Source of the DNA: Pseudopyrenochaeta lycopersici
Taxonomy: Eukaryota; Ascomycota; Dothideomycetes; Pleosporales; Pseudopyrenochaetaceae
Direction of reading: 5' to 3'
Assembly (NCBI GenBank): GCA_003313425.1
Contig: NHZP01000030.1
Location: 372,001-436,000, forward strand
Length of the DNA stretch: 64,000 nt
Below the pieces are notes generated by a model. It saw nothing but the letters and a program-made list of their open reading frames with translations, was not told where the DNA came from and made no database searches. The translations under genes were made by a program, and so were the position numbers. Each line of letters begins with the position of its first letter. Within the stretch, counting starts at the first letter, position 1. Below, piece by piece: positions 22,201 to 34,179 of the stretch.

Positions 22201-24770
22201 CCCTATACTATTTATACTAAAGAAAAATAGGAAGTTAAGATTATATATTAACTACTAAAAGCTTAACAACATTATAATAAAGAATTAATACCTTTTACTA
22301 AACATAGTAGAACTACAGGATTAACTAGCCTTTATAAAAGTCTTTACAGTATTAGATTTAAGAGGAGTATATAACCTTATTTATATAAAGGAAGGTAAAG
22401 AATAGAAGACTGCGTTTAGAACACGCTACAGCTACTACAAGTATACAGTAATACCTTTTAGTCTTACTAACGCACTAGTAACATGCTAAGCACTTATTAA
22501 TAACGTGTTAAGAGAATACCTAGATATATTTATTATTATATACCTTAATAATATCCTTATGTACTCTAATAATCTATAGGAATATATTAAGCACGTTAAA
22601 ATAGTTCTTACCTACTTAAGAAGATTTAGATTACTACTTAAACCTAAGAAATACGAGTTCTATAAGAAAGAAGTTAAATTCCTAAGATATATAGTAGGTA
22701 CATACAGAGTAAAGATAAGTAAAGAAAAAATAAGAGTAGTAAAAGAATAGCCTAAACTTAAAATAGTTAAAGACATATAGTTATTTATAGGATTTATTAA
22801 CTTTAACTAACAGTTTATTAAGGACTTCTCTAAGAAATCTATTCTACTTACTAAACTTACATAAAAAGATATAAAATAGGAATAGAGAAATAAATAAAGA
22901 AAAGTATTCTAGACACTTAAGGAAGTATATATTACACCTCTAGTATTAATCGCATTCTAAACAGGAGAACCCTTACAGTTTAAAACAGACGCCTTAGACC
23001 TTGCACTAGGTGTAATAGTAAAATAAGAACGTAATAGGAAATAGCACCTAATCGCGTACTACTTAAGAAAATTTAAAGACCCTAAAGAACGCTACAACGT
23101 GCATAATAAAGAACTTATAGCAGTTGTTAACGCCCTTAACTACTAGTAGATCTATGCGGAAAGCTGCTTAGATCTTATAATATTTATAGATTATAAGAAC
23201 TTAGTTAATTTTACTACTACTAAAATATTAAACTAAAGATAGGTTAGATAGGCTAAAATATTAGGATAATATAAGTTTAAGATTATATACACGCTAGGAA
23301 AGGATAACAGCAGAGCTGATGCTCTCAGCCGCAGACTAGACATTACAGGAATAAAAGTAATAGTTAGCGATGCTATCTTTTAAGTAAACTAGGATAGAAG
23401 CTTAGGACCTAATAAGTTATTAAATAATACTATAATAATTACGTCTGAAGTACCTAAAGAATTATAAGAAGTAATTATCTGATAACACTATAATAACCTA
23501 GTACATAGTTACCCTAGAATTAAGAGAATAATAGAACTTATATAATAACACTACAGCTTTAAGAATATAAAGGCTAAGGTTAAATAGTTTATTAAAAAAT
23601 GCGCGGACTGCTATAAGAATAAACATAGTACCTACGCACTCTACAGAGAAATGCAAGCTATAGAGCTACCCGACGAACCTTAGGCAGACATTTCTATAGA
23701 TTTTATAATAAGATTACTACTATCTAAAGACCCTACAACAGGAATTAAGTATAACGCTATCTTTAATATAGTTTGCAGGTTTACGAAAGCAGCAGAAATA
23801 ATACTGTTTAGGAATAACTATAACACAGAATAACTAGCGTTTGTTATCCTAGATAGACTAATATAATATTATAGTATACCTAAGTCTATTATAAGTAATA
23901 GAGATAAGCTCTTTACGTCTAACTTCTAGTCTATATTAATGGCCGCGATAGGAACGAAAAGAAAATTATTAACAGCCTATTACCTATAAACAGACAGACA
24001 GACAGAAAGAATAAATAGAATAATAAAAACTTACCTAAGGATTTACAGTAATTAATAGTAAAATAATTAGGTTTTACTGTTACTAATAGCACAACTAGCC
24101 TATAATAATAAGTTGTTAGAATTAACTAGAAAGACACTATTCTTTGCTAACTACAGGAGACACTCTAATCTCTTTATAAAGTTATATCCTAGTAGAAAAG
24201 CTAAAGCAGCTATAAAAATAGCTAAAGAAATAAAGAAAATACACAAATAACTCTAAGAAAACCTTAAGAAAGCATAACGTAACAGTATTTCCTATTAAAA
24301 TAAGAAAAGAAAAATAGCACCTTAGCTAAGGAAGGGGGATAAAGCATACTTACTTACGAAAAATCTACGCAATAAACAACTAAGCAAGGGACTTAATTAC
24401 GTTAAGGTTAGACTATTTTTAGTTAAAGAATAAAATAGACCCGTAAATTATACACTTAAGCTACTACTAGATGTAAAGATCTACCTATGCTTTTATATCT
24501 CTAAGTTAGAACTAGCTAACCCTATAACGCTATTATAAAGAATATTCTAATATAAACTAGAAGAAGAAAACGAATTTAAAGTTAAGAAAATCTAGGGATA
24601 CTAATAAAATAGAAGAATTAATGACCTAGAATTAAGCTTCAGCTACCTAGTTAAATAGAAGGGATACCTGAGTGTAGAAAGTACGTGGGAACTACTAGAA
24701 AACCTAAGGAACTGTTAAGAAAAAGTTAGAGAATACTAAGAAAGAGAGGAAAGGAAAAAGAAAAAGTAAA
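19240..24770 (+). pseudogene. gag-pol remnant of element A
   Basis: Gag (about 19,255-20,100) has the FYRDCFKLKE-type start and ends in a CCHC knuckle whose cysteines have become Tyr/Asn (near 20,010-20,060). A protease-like ALVDSRA lies near 21,480. RT spans about 22,060-22,760; its catalytic YLDD now reads YLNN. RNase H follows to NSRADALSRR (about 23,300-23,335), integrase to about 24,500, and a chromodomain (YLVK-KGYLSVESTWELLENL, one stop) near 24,630-24,715. Dozens of in-frame TAA/TAG codons interrupt it. Confidence 0.88.
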
Positions 24771-24819
24771 TAAACCTTAAGAAATATTAGGAGCTAGAAG
24801 AAACTGTTAGGTCTGCTAC

Positions 24820-25370
24820 TAGCGGCCTGTCGCCTGCTAGGACCTCTTAGTACTTAAGAGGGAAGCCCTTAAACGCACTCTAAGTACTAGGCAATAAACT
24901 AAACTTAAGGGCGTTAGAAGCATTTTCAGGTAATAAGGCCTCTGCCGCTTCTTACTCTTTAATGTCCCGCTCCTCTATAGCTATTACTTCCTCTGCGCGC
25001 TAATTAATTAAATCTATTTACTATTATAACTACTCTTTATAAGCCTAAGTAACGCATAGCTCTTCTAGAGCCTTTTTATGCGCCTTTATTATAACCTCTT
25101 ACGTATTCTTAGATTCTTTTATCTGTTCTTAAAGCTTTATCTTTTAGTCTACTAATTGTTTAAACATAGACTCTATAACTTGTATGTTATAACATTGCCC
25201 TTAACGCAGACACTCGCTATATTTCCTAGAATAAACATAGACCTTACACACCTAATTATACTTCGCGCACGTTGCGCACTTTTAAACTATAGCTTCCCTA
25301 AAGGAGTTAATAAAATCGCAGAGACGTTAGCAACAAATAGTGCTGGACACTTGTAGATGTTTAGGCATAG
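24820..25370 (-). pseudogene. Antisense coiled-coil ORF remnant in element A
   Basis: Read on the minus strand, one frame shows a Cys-containing head (KCATCAKYN) and then a long Glu/Lys/Gln-rich coiled coil (ALEELCVTQAYKEQL; AEEVIAIEERDIKEQEAAEA). It is broken only by TAA/TAG/TGA codons. The architecture matches hypothetical proteins annotated next to fungal gypsy elements, with Cys knuckles followed by a coiled coil. It ends just short of the chromodomain. Function is unknown. Confidence 0.6.
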
Positions 25371-25453
25371 CGAGACATGATACAGTAAGAAGTGGGAAAC
25401 GCCCGCGTTATATAATAAGCACTAAGGACAGCGCTAGGACAGGAGGGGGATGG

Positions 25454-25841
25454 TGTTACGATCCTGCTGGAACCCTGTCCTAGTGGCCCTAACTGGACCT
25501 CACAAGATTGGACTAATAACCGAGATCACGTGACGTGCTCAGTTGATCAGTCTGATCAGTGACACTGAGCACACCGAGCATACTGAGTAACATGCATAAC
25601 GTCTATGTATATAGATCACCACAATGAACCCTTACGGCTTATTATATTTAACTTAATATTATACTCTACAGTATAGTAATAGTAATACTAATTATTCTTA
25701 ACCCTTAGTACTCTTTACAGAAGCGCCCTCTTACTGTCTTAGTATTAAACCCCCTTCTATCTAGTCCCTCACTCTATCTCAGAGAACTAACCTTGCGATC
25801 TCCTTAGTTATCCTCACCGATAGCTTTGAAGATTCTTCACA
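25454..25841 (+). repeat. 3' LTR of element A
   Basis: 388 bp, the same length as the 5' copy. The last 60 bases keep CA/TG dinucleotides lost in the 5' copy, so RIP has been uneven between the two LTRs. Confidence 0.92.
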
Positions 25842-25866
25842 GCTTGGTGAAAGGTAAGAGGTAACA

Positions 25867-25980
25867 GTTACCTTTTACCTGCGTCTAGTAACTTGGCAGG
25901 ATCGTTACCTTTCACCTGCGTCTAGTAACTTGGAAGGATTGAACCCTTTCACCTGCGTCTAGTAACCTGAAAGGATTGAA
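25867..25980. repeat. Three-copy 37-40 bp minisatellite
   Basis: Copies at 25867-25903, 25904-25943 and 25944-25980 share the core ACCTGCGTCTAGTAAC. They directly follow element A and retain CpG/CpA, unlike the surrounding DNA. Confidence 0.75.
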
Positions 25981-27030
25981 CCCTGACACTATAACACGCT
26001 CTCTATAGTATATAATTCCCCCTATTATCTTTAATACGTATTTATAGGTATTAGTACTATTTATTAAATAGTTTATTAGTAAGCGTGTACGCGCTACTAT
26101 AGGCGTAAGTATTAGTTATGCTAAAGATCTACGCAGCGTTGTTGCGGCAGCTGCACAGCCTTACAGCTAGCTGCTGCCTAAGGTATAGTGCGCTGCTATT
26201 ATTAAGCTAAGAGTATAATATAGGACACTAGCCTTAGCTTACGACTCTTAGAACGCTTCTTTACTACTATAGTATCTAGAGCTGTATAGCTGCTTATTCT
26301 CCTCTCCTTAGGCTAACCTCTATGTAAACAGTAAAGCTAGTTATTACTGCTACACTCTCCTCTTACTAAGCTACTATATTAAGCCTCTTATATCTTATCT
26401 TACTATACGCGCCTATTATAAGTCTGCCTAAATTAATGCGTCTTTAAAAGTATAAAGAAGATAGAGAGTTCACTATTATTAGCTTTAATAATAATAAGGT
26501 ACCTCTTTATATAATACTTTTATATACCTAGAGAGTAGATAAAGAGGAGGTAACTTTTATAGACTTTAAAAATAGTAATAGTAAAGCTAAGCCTAGCTAT
26601 AAGAAGATTTACTTTTATAGAGAATAAGTATAGTATAATAGTTTATAGTACTTCTAGATTAATATATACTATATTAATAAAGTAAATAAAGCTATACTTA
26701 CTATTACTATTAAGTTAATATTCTGCTAGTATTATAACGTAGCTTAATATTATATCTATTTATTAGATATCTCTAGCCTACCTTTAATTACTAACTAATG
26801 CTATAATTTTAGATAGTTTACTTAGATTTAGATATTCCTAGTTATCTACTATATATTATACTAGTATTATAGTATAATTTAACGCTTCTTATATATATAA
26901 GATATTTCCTGCCCTCTTATAGATAGTAATAATATATATAGTTAGTAAGTATATAAATCTAAGCTTTAGAAAAGTAGATAGTTTACCTAAGGCTAGATAC
27001 TATAGGAGCTTCTTACTCTATCTATAGTAG
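25981..27030. other. RIP-degraded sequence between elements A and B
   Basis: Very TA-rich DNA with no recognisable LTR or protein frame. It may be an older transposon or gene mutated beyond recognition. It directly abuts the left LTR of element B. Confidence 0.4.
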
Positions 27031-27035
27031 AATTC

Positions 27036-27486
27036 TGTTACGACCCAAGGAAGAAGGGGACGCACAGCTTAAAAAGGACTTACTCGTAGCCTAGGGCTAT
27101 AACGCATGCGCTAGCCTAGCAAGAACTAGCGTCCCAAGAAACTTGGCATCAGCCCCTATAGGATTCTCTAGGACACTGCGTGCATTCTATAGAACCTATA
27201 AGATCCTAGAAAACCTATAATAGGATCTGTAGGATCCTATAAGATAACCTGTATATAGATTATAATAATAAACCCTTATAGCTTATTATATTTAACTTAA
27301 TATTATACTCTATAGTATAGTAATAGTAATACTAATTATTCTTAACCCTTAGTACTCTTTACAAAAGCGCCCTCTTACTATCTTAGTATTAAACCCCCCT
27401 TCTGTCTAGTCCCTTACTCTATCTTAGAGAACTAACCTTATAATCTTATTAGTTATCCTTACTAATAGCTTTTAAGATTCTTTACA
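27036..27486 (+). repeat. Left LTR of element B
   Basis: 451 bp, TG...CA. U3 differs from A and C; the 3' half (R-U5, from the AATAAACCCTTATAGCTTATT block) is nearly the same as theirs. Left flank is AATTC (27031-27035). Confidence 0.9.
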
Positions 27487-27519
27487 CTTTAAACACCCTT
27501 AAGATAAGTAACACTAAGA

Positions 27520-30500
27520 TAGAAAACACGAACTATTATACTACTAGGCCAGGCAACGCTGTCGCTAAACCAGACCTCTTCTATAGAGATCGCTTTAAGC
27601 TCAAAGAATAGTTACTCTAATTTAATCTATTCTTTAAGTTTAATATAACTACTATAGATAACGACAACTAAGTAGTACTTATATCTAGTTATATAAGAGG
27701 CGAAGCTACTAAATAGGTAAAACCTTACCTAGTTAAGTACATAAGCAAAGGCGAAAAGCCCTAAGAACTTATCGTTATATTTAAGAATACAGAAAGATTT
27801 AAAGCATACATGCGTTAAGCGTTTAGACTCCTAAACGTAGTAACTATTATAGAGCGCAAGATTTAAAACATGCGATAAACTAAGTCTATAGCTAACTACA
27901 CTAACAAATTTCTAAGTTACGCTAGATAAACTAGTTAGAATAATAATACCTTAAAAACTATATACAAATAAGGCCTAAAAGCGGACGTCTAGACTAAGCT
28001 TATACGTACAGGCATAAAAATTATAACACTAGACGACCTAATTAATAAGACTATCTAACTAGATATAGAGCTCTACAAGCTTCGCGTGCGACTCGCAGGA
28101 CAACAACCTAGACAAATAAAAGAAGATAAGAAACCGCAAAAGGATTATCGCAACAGGTCTAACAGTAGCTGCCCGCGCTACTAATAACAGCCCTAAGGGG
28201 TCCTAGGGCACTATACGTCTAGAGGATCTAAGGTAATACATCTAGACAACCTTAATAGAGGAAAATTAGGTAAAGGTAGAAAGAAGAAAGATATAACTTA
28301 TTTTAACTATAATAAGAAAGGCTATATAGCTAAAGACTACAGAAGTAAGAGTAAGGTAACCTCTTAGATTAACATAATAGTTATAAAAAAAGAAAACAAC
28401 AATAATAAAATATAGGAAGTTATCGCAACCTAAGGGGAAAGGGCTTAAAATATAGAAATGTTATAGCTACCTCTCTTAGAATCTACTAAGAAAGGGATTC
28501 TAGGAACCTAGTATAGCGACGAGGAGGAAGAGAGTAACAGCTCTCTATCCCTAGTCTATAAAGATGCCGCAGAAGACCTTAGTAACACTATAGTACTCTT
28601 AACTAAAGAATAAAAAATAGAGAACTTTTAAAACTAATATTAACTAGGAACTCTAAAGCTATTAACGCCTACAGAATTAGAAAAAGATATTATAGAACTT
28701 AACTACTAACTACACGCGTAATATATGTATAAAGCATAGTATATTAACGCGCTAACCCTAGAAGAATAGGAAGCAGCTATAATATAAAGAATAAGTATAA
28801 TTATTCTAGCTAAGTAAGCGATATAAGACATATTACAGAAATACTATTATTACCCTAAACATTACATAAAGACAATATAAGAGTAGGTAGAAAGAGCTAA
28901 GAAAGTATAGTAACCTGCAAGTGTTAGGGACGCACTACAGAAACTTTAATAAGCTAGATAAATATAGGCACTAGAACTCTTAGTAGTTAAGACCCCTAAA
29001 TATATACTATAACGCTAAATAATACTACTACTAAAATAGGAAGACACTTTCTACGTACTAAGCACTAAGAACCTAGTATAGTAAGGGTATCTTTAAGTTA
29101 ATTCCTATAGTAAGATTATGCTTACAGATATTAAGAAATAAGATATTTACACCTAGCTTAAATAACAAATATATTAGGAAGATAACAAAGAGAATGTTAA
29201 CCCTAACTAGCTACTTATAAAAGAGGAAGCAAGAAACTACTATAAGCGCGCAGAGGCAGCTTAAACTCTACATACTATGCGTAAAGGACTATAGAAACTA
29301 GTACTAGACTACTTAATAGATCTACGTAATAAATAATACAGTATTATCTACTAGTCTTTCTGTACTACAGACCTGTGCGCTATACACTATTTAAGTAAAA
29401 CAGAACAGGGATACTTCTCTTACTTATTTTACTAATATAAATACTAATAGTATAACTACCCTAAAGTTAAATGTAATAACTATCTATAGGATAAGAGGAC
29501 TATCCTCTATTTCCTAAGAAATAATAACCCTGCGGCTACTATAGTAATGTAGCTATTCTTTAATAGAGAATATAATTAGTAATAATAGTAAACGTGCCTT
29601 AACTCTAACTACCTTAAGTATAAAGATATTAAGATACTAAATAGGTATTAAGAGGAGCCTTTTTTAGAATCGCGCCTACTAATAGGTAAGAATTATAAAC
29701 TCTATATGCAACAGGTGTATAAGGACTCCTTAAGCTAAATATTAAGCTTAACAGAAGCTAGATAAAGGCACTAGTAGATTCTAGAGTATAACAAAGCTAT
29801 ATTTCTGCGTAAGCGATAGAATAAGCTAGCCTTATTCATTTATTAAAATTAGTACTATATTTATTAACAGTCGCTAATAGACAACTAATACTATCAGAGT
29901 CTATAATTACATACGAAGTATAGAACGTATAACTTATTATCTAGAACTATAGGGAAACGATTAACCTAGACGTCTTTAGACTATTATAATATAACGTAAT
30001 ACTAGGACTCCTATAGTTAAGAGAACATAGCCTAGACATAGATTAGAAAAGGAAAAAGTTCTCGTTTAAATACTATAGAACAGACGCAACTATAAGTAAG
30101 CCTACGCCGCAGCTAAGTGCCTAGGTAGATAAGAAGATAATAATTAGGATCCTTACTTTAAAAAAGGACAACCTTAAGATATAAGGGTCTAACTTAGTAG
30201 GTACTAATAAGAGGCCCTTAGACTAACAGGCTAGAGTTAAGGAGTAAAGCATAACTCTAGTAATCTCTAATAAGTATAAAGAATACGAGTTACTCTTTTA
30301 GGAAGAGATAATAATAAAAGCATTACCTAAGCATTAACCCTAGGATTACGAGATTATCCTACAGGAAAGAAAGTAACTAACTTTTAGCCTAATTTATAGT
30401 TTATTAGAAAAAGAACTTAAAACCTTACAGAAATATATTAAGATAAACTTAAAAAAGAGATTTATTAGAGAATTATAGTTACTAGTAAGATACCCTATAT

Positions 30501-33080
30501 TATTTATACTAAAAAATAATAGGAAGTTAAGATTATATATTAACTACTAGAAACTTAATAATATTATAATAAAGAATTAATACTCTCTACTAAATATAGT
30601 AGAATTACAGGATTAACTAGCCCTTATAAAAGTCTTTATAGTATTAGACTTAAGAAGAGTGTATAACCTTATTTATATAAAAAAAGGTAAAGAATAGAAG
30701 ACTACGTTTAGAACACGCTATAGCTACTATAAGTATATAGTAATACCTTTTAGTCTTACTAACGCACTAGTAATATGCTAGGCACTTATTAATAATATAT
30801 TAAGAGAATACCTAGATATCTTTATTATTACATACCTTAATAATATCCTTATGTACTCTAATAACCTACAGGAACACATTAAGCATGTTAAAACAGTTCT
30901 TACCTGCTTAAGAAGATTTAGTTTACTACTTAAACTTAAGAAATATAAGTTCTATAAGAAAGAAGTTAAATTCTTAGGATATATAGTAGGTGCACACAGA
31001 GTAAAGATAAGTAAAGAAAAAATAAGAGTAGTAAAAGAATAGCCTAAACTTAAAATAGTTAAAGATATATAGTTATTTATAGAATTTATTAACTTTAACT
31101 AATAGTTTATTAAAGACTTCTCTAAAAAATCTATCCTACTTACTAAACTTATAAAGAAAGATACTAAATAAGAATAAGGAAATAAATAAAAGAAAGTATT
31201 CTAGATGCTTAAAGAAGCCTATATTACACCCCTAGTGTTAATTATATTCTAAACAAGAGAACTCTTATAGTTTAAAACAGACGCCTTAGACCTTACACTT
31301 AGTGCAACAGTAAAATAAGAATATAATAGAAAATAGTACCTAATTACCTACTACTCTAGGAAATTTATAGACTCTAAGAAACGCTACAACGTGTATAATA
31401 AAGAGCTTATAGCAGTTATTAACGCCCTTAACTACTAGTAGATCTACGCAGAGAGCTGTTTAGATCTTATAATATTTATAGATTATAAAAACTTAGTTAA
31501 TTTTACTACTACTAAGACCTTAAACTAAAGATAAGTTAGATAGGCTAAAATGTTAGGATAATATAAGTTTAAGATTATGTATACGCCCGGAAAGGATAAC
31601 AGCAGAGCAGACGCGCTTAGCCGCAGATTAGACATCGCAGGAATAAAAGTAATAGTTAGTAATACTATCCTTTAAGTAAACTAGGATAGAAGCTTAGGAC
31701 CTAATAAGTTATTAAATAATACTATAATAATTACGTCTGAAGTACCTAAAGAATTATAAGAAGTAATTATCTAATAATACTATAATAACCTAGTACATAG
31801 TTACCTAAGAATTAAGAGAATAATAGAACTTATATAGCGACACTATAACTTTAAAAATATAAAGGCTAAGGTTAAATAGTTTATTAAAAAATGCGCAGAC
31901 TATTATAAGAATAAACACAGTACTTACGTACCCTATAGAGAAATGCAAGCTATAGAGCTACCTAATAAACCTTAGGCAGATATTTCTATAGATTTTGTAA
32001 CAGGGTTACTACTGTCTAAAGATCCTATAACAGGAATTAAGTATAACACTATCTTTAACATAGTCTGTAGATTTATAAAAGCAGCAGAAATAATACTGTT
32101 TAGGAACAACTATAATATAGAATAACTAGCGTTTATTATTCTAGACAGACTAATATAATATTATAGTATACCTAAGTCTATTATAAGTAATAGAGATAAG
32201 CTCTTTATATCTAACTTCTAGTCTACGTTAATAGCCGCGATAGAAATAAAGAGAAAGTTGTTAACAGCCTATTACCTATAAATAGATAGATAAATAGAAA
32301 GAATAAACAGAATAATAAAAACCTACCTAAGGTTCTACAGTAATTAATAGTAAAATAATTAGGTTTTACTATTACTAATAGCATAACTAGCCTATAATAA
32401 TAAATTGTTAGAATTAACTAGAAAGATACTGTTCTTTACTAACTATAGGAGACACCCTAATCTCTTTATAAAATTATATCTTAGCAGAAAAGCTAAAGTA
32501 GCTATAAAAATAGCTAAAGAAATAAAGAAAATACACGAATAACTCTAAGAAAACCTTAAGAAAGTATAACGTAATAGTATTTCTTACTAAAATAAGAAAA
32601 GAAAAATAGCGCCTTAGCTAAAGAAGGGGGATAAATTATACTTACTTATAAAAAATCTACGTAATAGGCGACTAAGTAAGGGACTTAATTATGTTAAGGT
32701 TAGACTGTTTTTAGTTAAAAAATAAAATAGACTTATAAATTATATACTTAAGCTACTACTAGATATAAAGATCTACCTACGCTTCTATATCTCTAAACTA
32801 GAACCTGCAGATCTAGTAATACTGCTATAAAAAATATTTTAATATAAAACTAAAGAAGAGATAGAGTATAAAGTTAAGAGAATCCTTAATAAAAGACGCT
32901 CTAAGGTTATAGAAAATTAATATAGAGAAAGAGAGTACCTTATAAAATAGAAGGACTACCTATATTTAGAAAATATATAGGAACCTAAATCTAACTTAAA
33001 GAACTATAAGGAATAAATTAGTAAATATAACTATAATAAAGAATAAAAAGAACTTAGGTACTAGAACTATAACTAACCTA
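27520..33080 (+). pseudogene. gag-pol remnant of element B
   Basis: The order is as in element A. A short RT segment is open (30851-31042) with KKEVKFLGYIVGAHRVKISK, the RT thumb region. The catalytic YLDD of the palm reads YLNN just upstream. RNase H ends at NSRADALSRR (about 31,600-31,630), integrase to about 32,800, and the chromodomain (EYLIK-KDYLYLENI with a RIP stop) is of D type. Many TAA/TAG stops. Confidence 0.87.
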
Positions 33081-33149
33081 GGAAGAGAGAATAGTAGAAC
33101 TACTACTACTCCTAAAGTTAGCCGCCCTAGGAAGGGGATTACCTTCTCT

Positions 33150-33640
33150 TAGCTATGTTAGTATAAACGCGCTCTAGTCTAGAGCTAGAGTGCCTAGCAT
33201 AAGACCTTCCTTAAGATTAGTAATCTCCTACCCTAACGCTTCTAGCGCCTTAAGAGCTTTAATCTCTTCTACGTACTAACCTAAAACGTCTACTAGACTT
33301 TATTTACGTCTCTAAAGAAACTCTTTTTATTTATGTAAATAACTGCGTTTAGAATAAGCGGCTAGTAACGCGTTTAGCGCCTTCTTCTCTGCTGCCTTAG
33401 CCTCCGCCTCTTAGACTTCTAAATAATATATCTCTTTATCTAGCTTAGAATAGTTTAGTAATAGGATATTAACTAGTTTATAAAGCTTATTACTATTATA
33501 ATAGTAATTACTATACTCTTTCTTTAATAATAATATCTAGCACTCTTAATCCTGCTTTACGTAATAACTGTAGGCAACTATAGCTAACTAGCTAATATAA
33601 TTTATTTAATCTCTAAGGTTATAATATTATAAGGTACTCT
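33150..33640 (-). pseudogene. Antisense coiled-coil ORF remnant in element B
   Basis: On the minus strand a continuous frame reads KLYKLVNILLLNYSKLDKEI, then EAEAKAAEKKALNALLAAYS and a basic/hydrophobic coiled coil ending EEIKALKALEAL, interrupted only by TAG/TAA. It aligns without gaps to the antisense frame of element D over about 100 residues. That conservation argues for a real protein-coding past. Confidence 0.65.
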
Positions 33641-33692
33641 TAGAACTTATTAGTTAGTTTATAAGGGCATAAATAGTAGGAAGGGGGGATAG

Positions 33693-34143
33693 TGTTATAA
33701 CCTAAGGAAGAAGGGGACGCACAGCTTAAAAAGGACTTACTTAAAGCCTAAGGCTATAACGCATACGCTAGCCTAGCAGGAACTAGCGTCCTAGGAAACT
33801 TAGTATTAGCCCCTATAAGATTCTCTAGGATACTGCGTGCATTCTATAGAACTTATAAGATCTTAGAAAACCTATAATAGGATCTGTAAGATCCTATAAG
33901 ATAACCTGTATATAGATTATAATAATAAACCCTTATAGCTTATTATATTTAACTTAATATTATACTCTATAGTATAGTAATAGTAATACTAATTATTCTT
34001 AACTCTTAGTACTCTTTATAGAAGCATCCTCTTACTGTCTTAGTATTAAACCCCCCCTCTATCTAGTCCCTTACTCTATCCTAGAGAACTAACCTTATAA
34101 TCTTATTAGTTATCCTTACTAATAGCTTATAAGATTTATTACA
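33693..34143 (+). repeat. Middle LTR of the B-C composite
   Basis: 451 bp with a B-type U3. It ends in TTACA and is followed at once by the internal sequence of element C (CTTTAAATACTTTTAAGATA), the same junction that follows the 5' LTRs of A and B. It therefore serves as both the 3' LTR of B and the 5' LTR of C. Confidence 0.9.
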
Positions 34144-34179
34144 CTTTAAATACTTTTAAGATAAGTAACACTAAGATAG

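Larger units (their letters stand above)
18807..25841 (+). mobile_element. Element A: complete Ty3/gypsy chromovirus, RIP-inactivated
   Basis: Two 388-bp LTRs of equal length begin TGTTACGATCCTGCTGGAAC, and the 3' copy ends TTCACA. The 7,035-bp element is flanked by the 5-bp target duplication GCTTG (18802-18806 and 25842-25846). Between the LTRs, in order, are Gag, protease, RT, RNase H, integrase and a chromodomain, all on the plus strand. An antisense ORF and a purine-rich tract (AGGAGGGGGATGG) precede the 3' LTR. Stops are almost all TAA/TAG where the family has Gln or Trp, as expected from RIP. It cannot be autonomous now. Confidence 0.93.
27036..34143 (+). mobile_element. Element B: mosaic Ty3/gypsy chromovirus
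   Basis: Two 451-bp LTRs share the same U3 (27036-27486 and 33693-34143; start TGTTACGACCCAAGGAAGAA in the left copy). Gag, RT, RNase H and integrase closely follow elements A and C, and R-U5 is also A/C-like. From about 32,830 the sequence instead follows element D, through the chromodomain and the antisense ORF. No 5-bp duplication can be scored at the right end because that LTR runs straight into element C. Confidence 0.9.

Noticed and set aside
25156..25356. 66-codon plus-strand frame near the end of element A
   Set aside because: It lies opposite the antisense coiled-coil frame and has no similarity to retroelement proteins, so it is a shadow.
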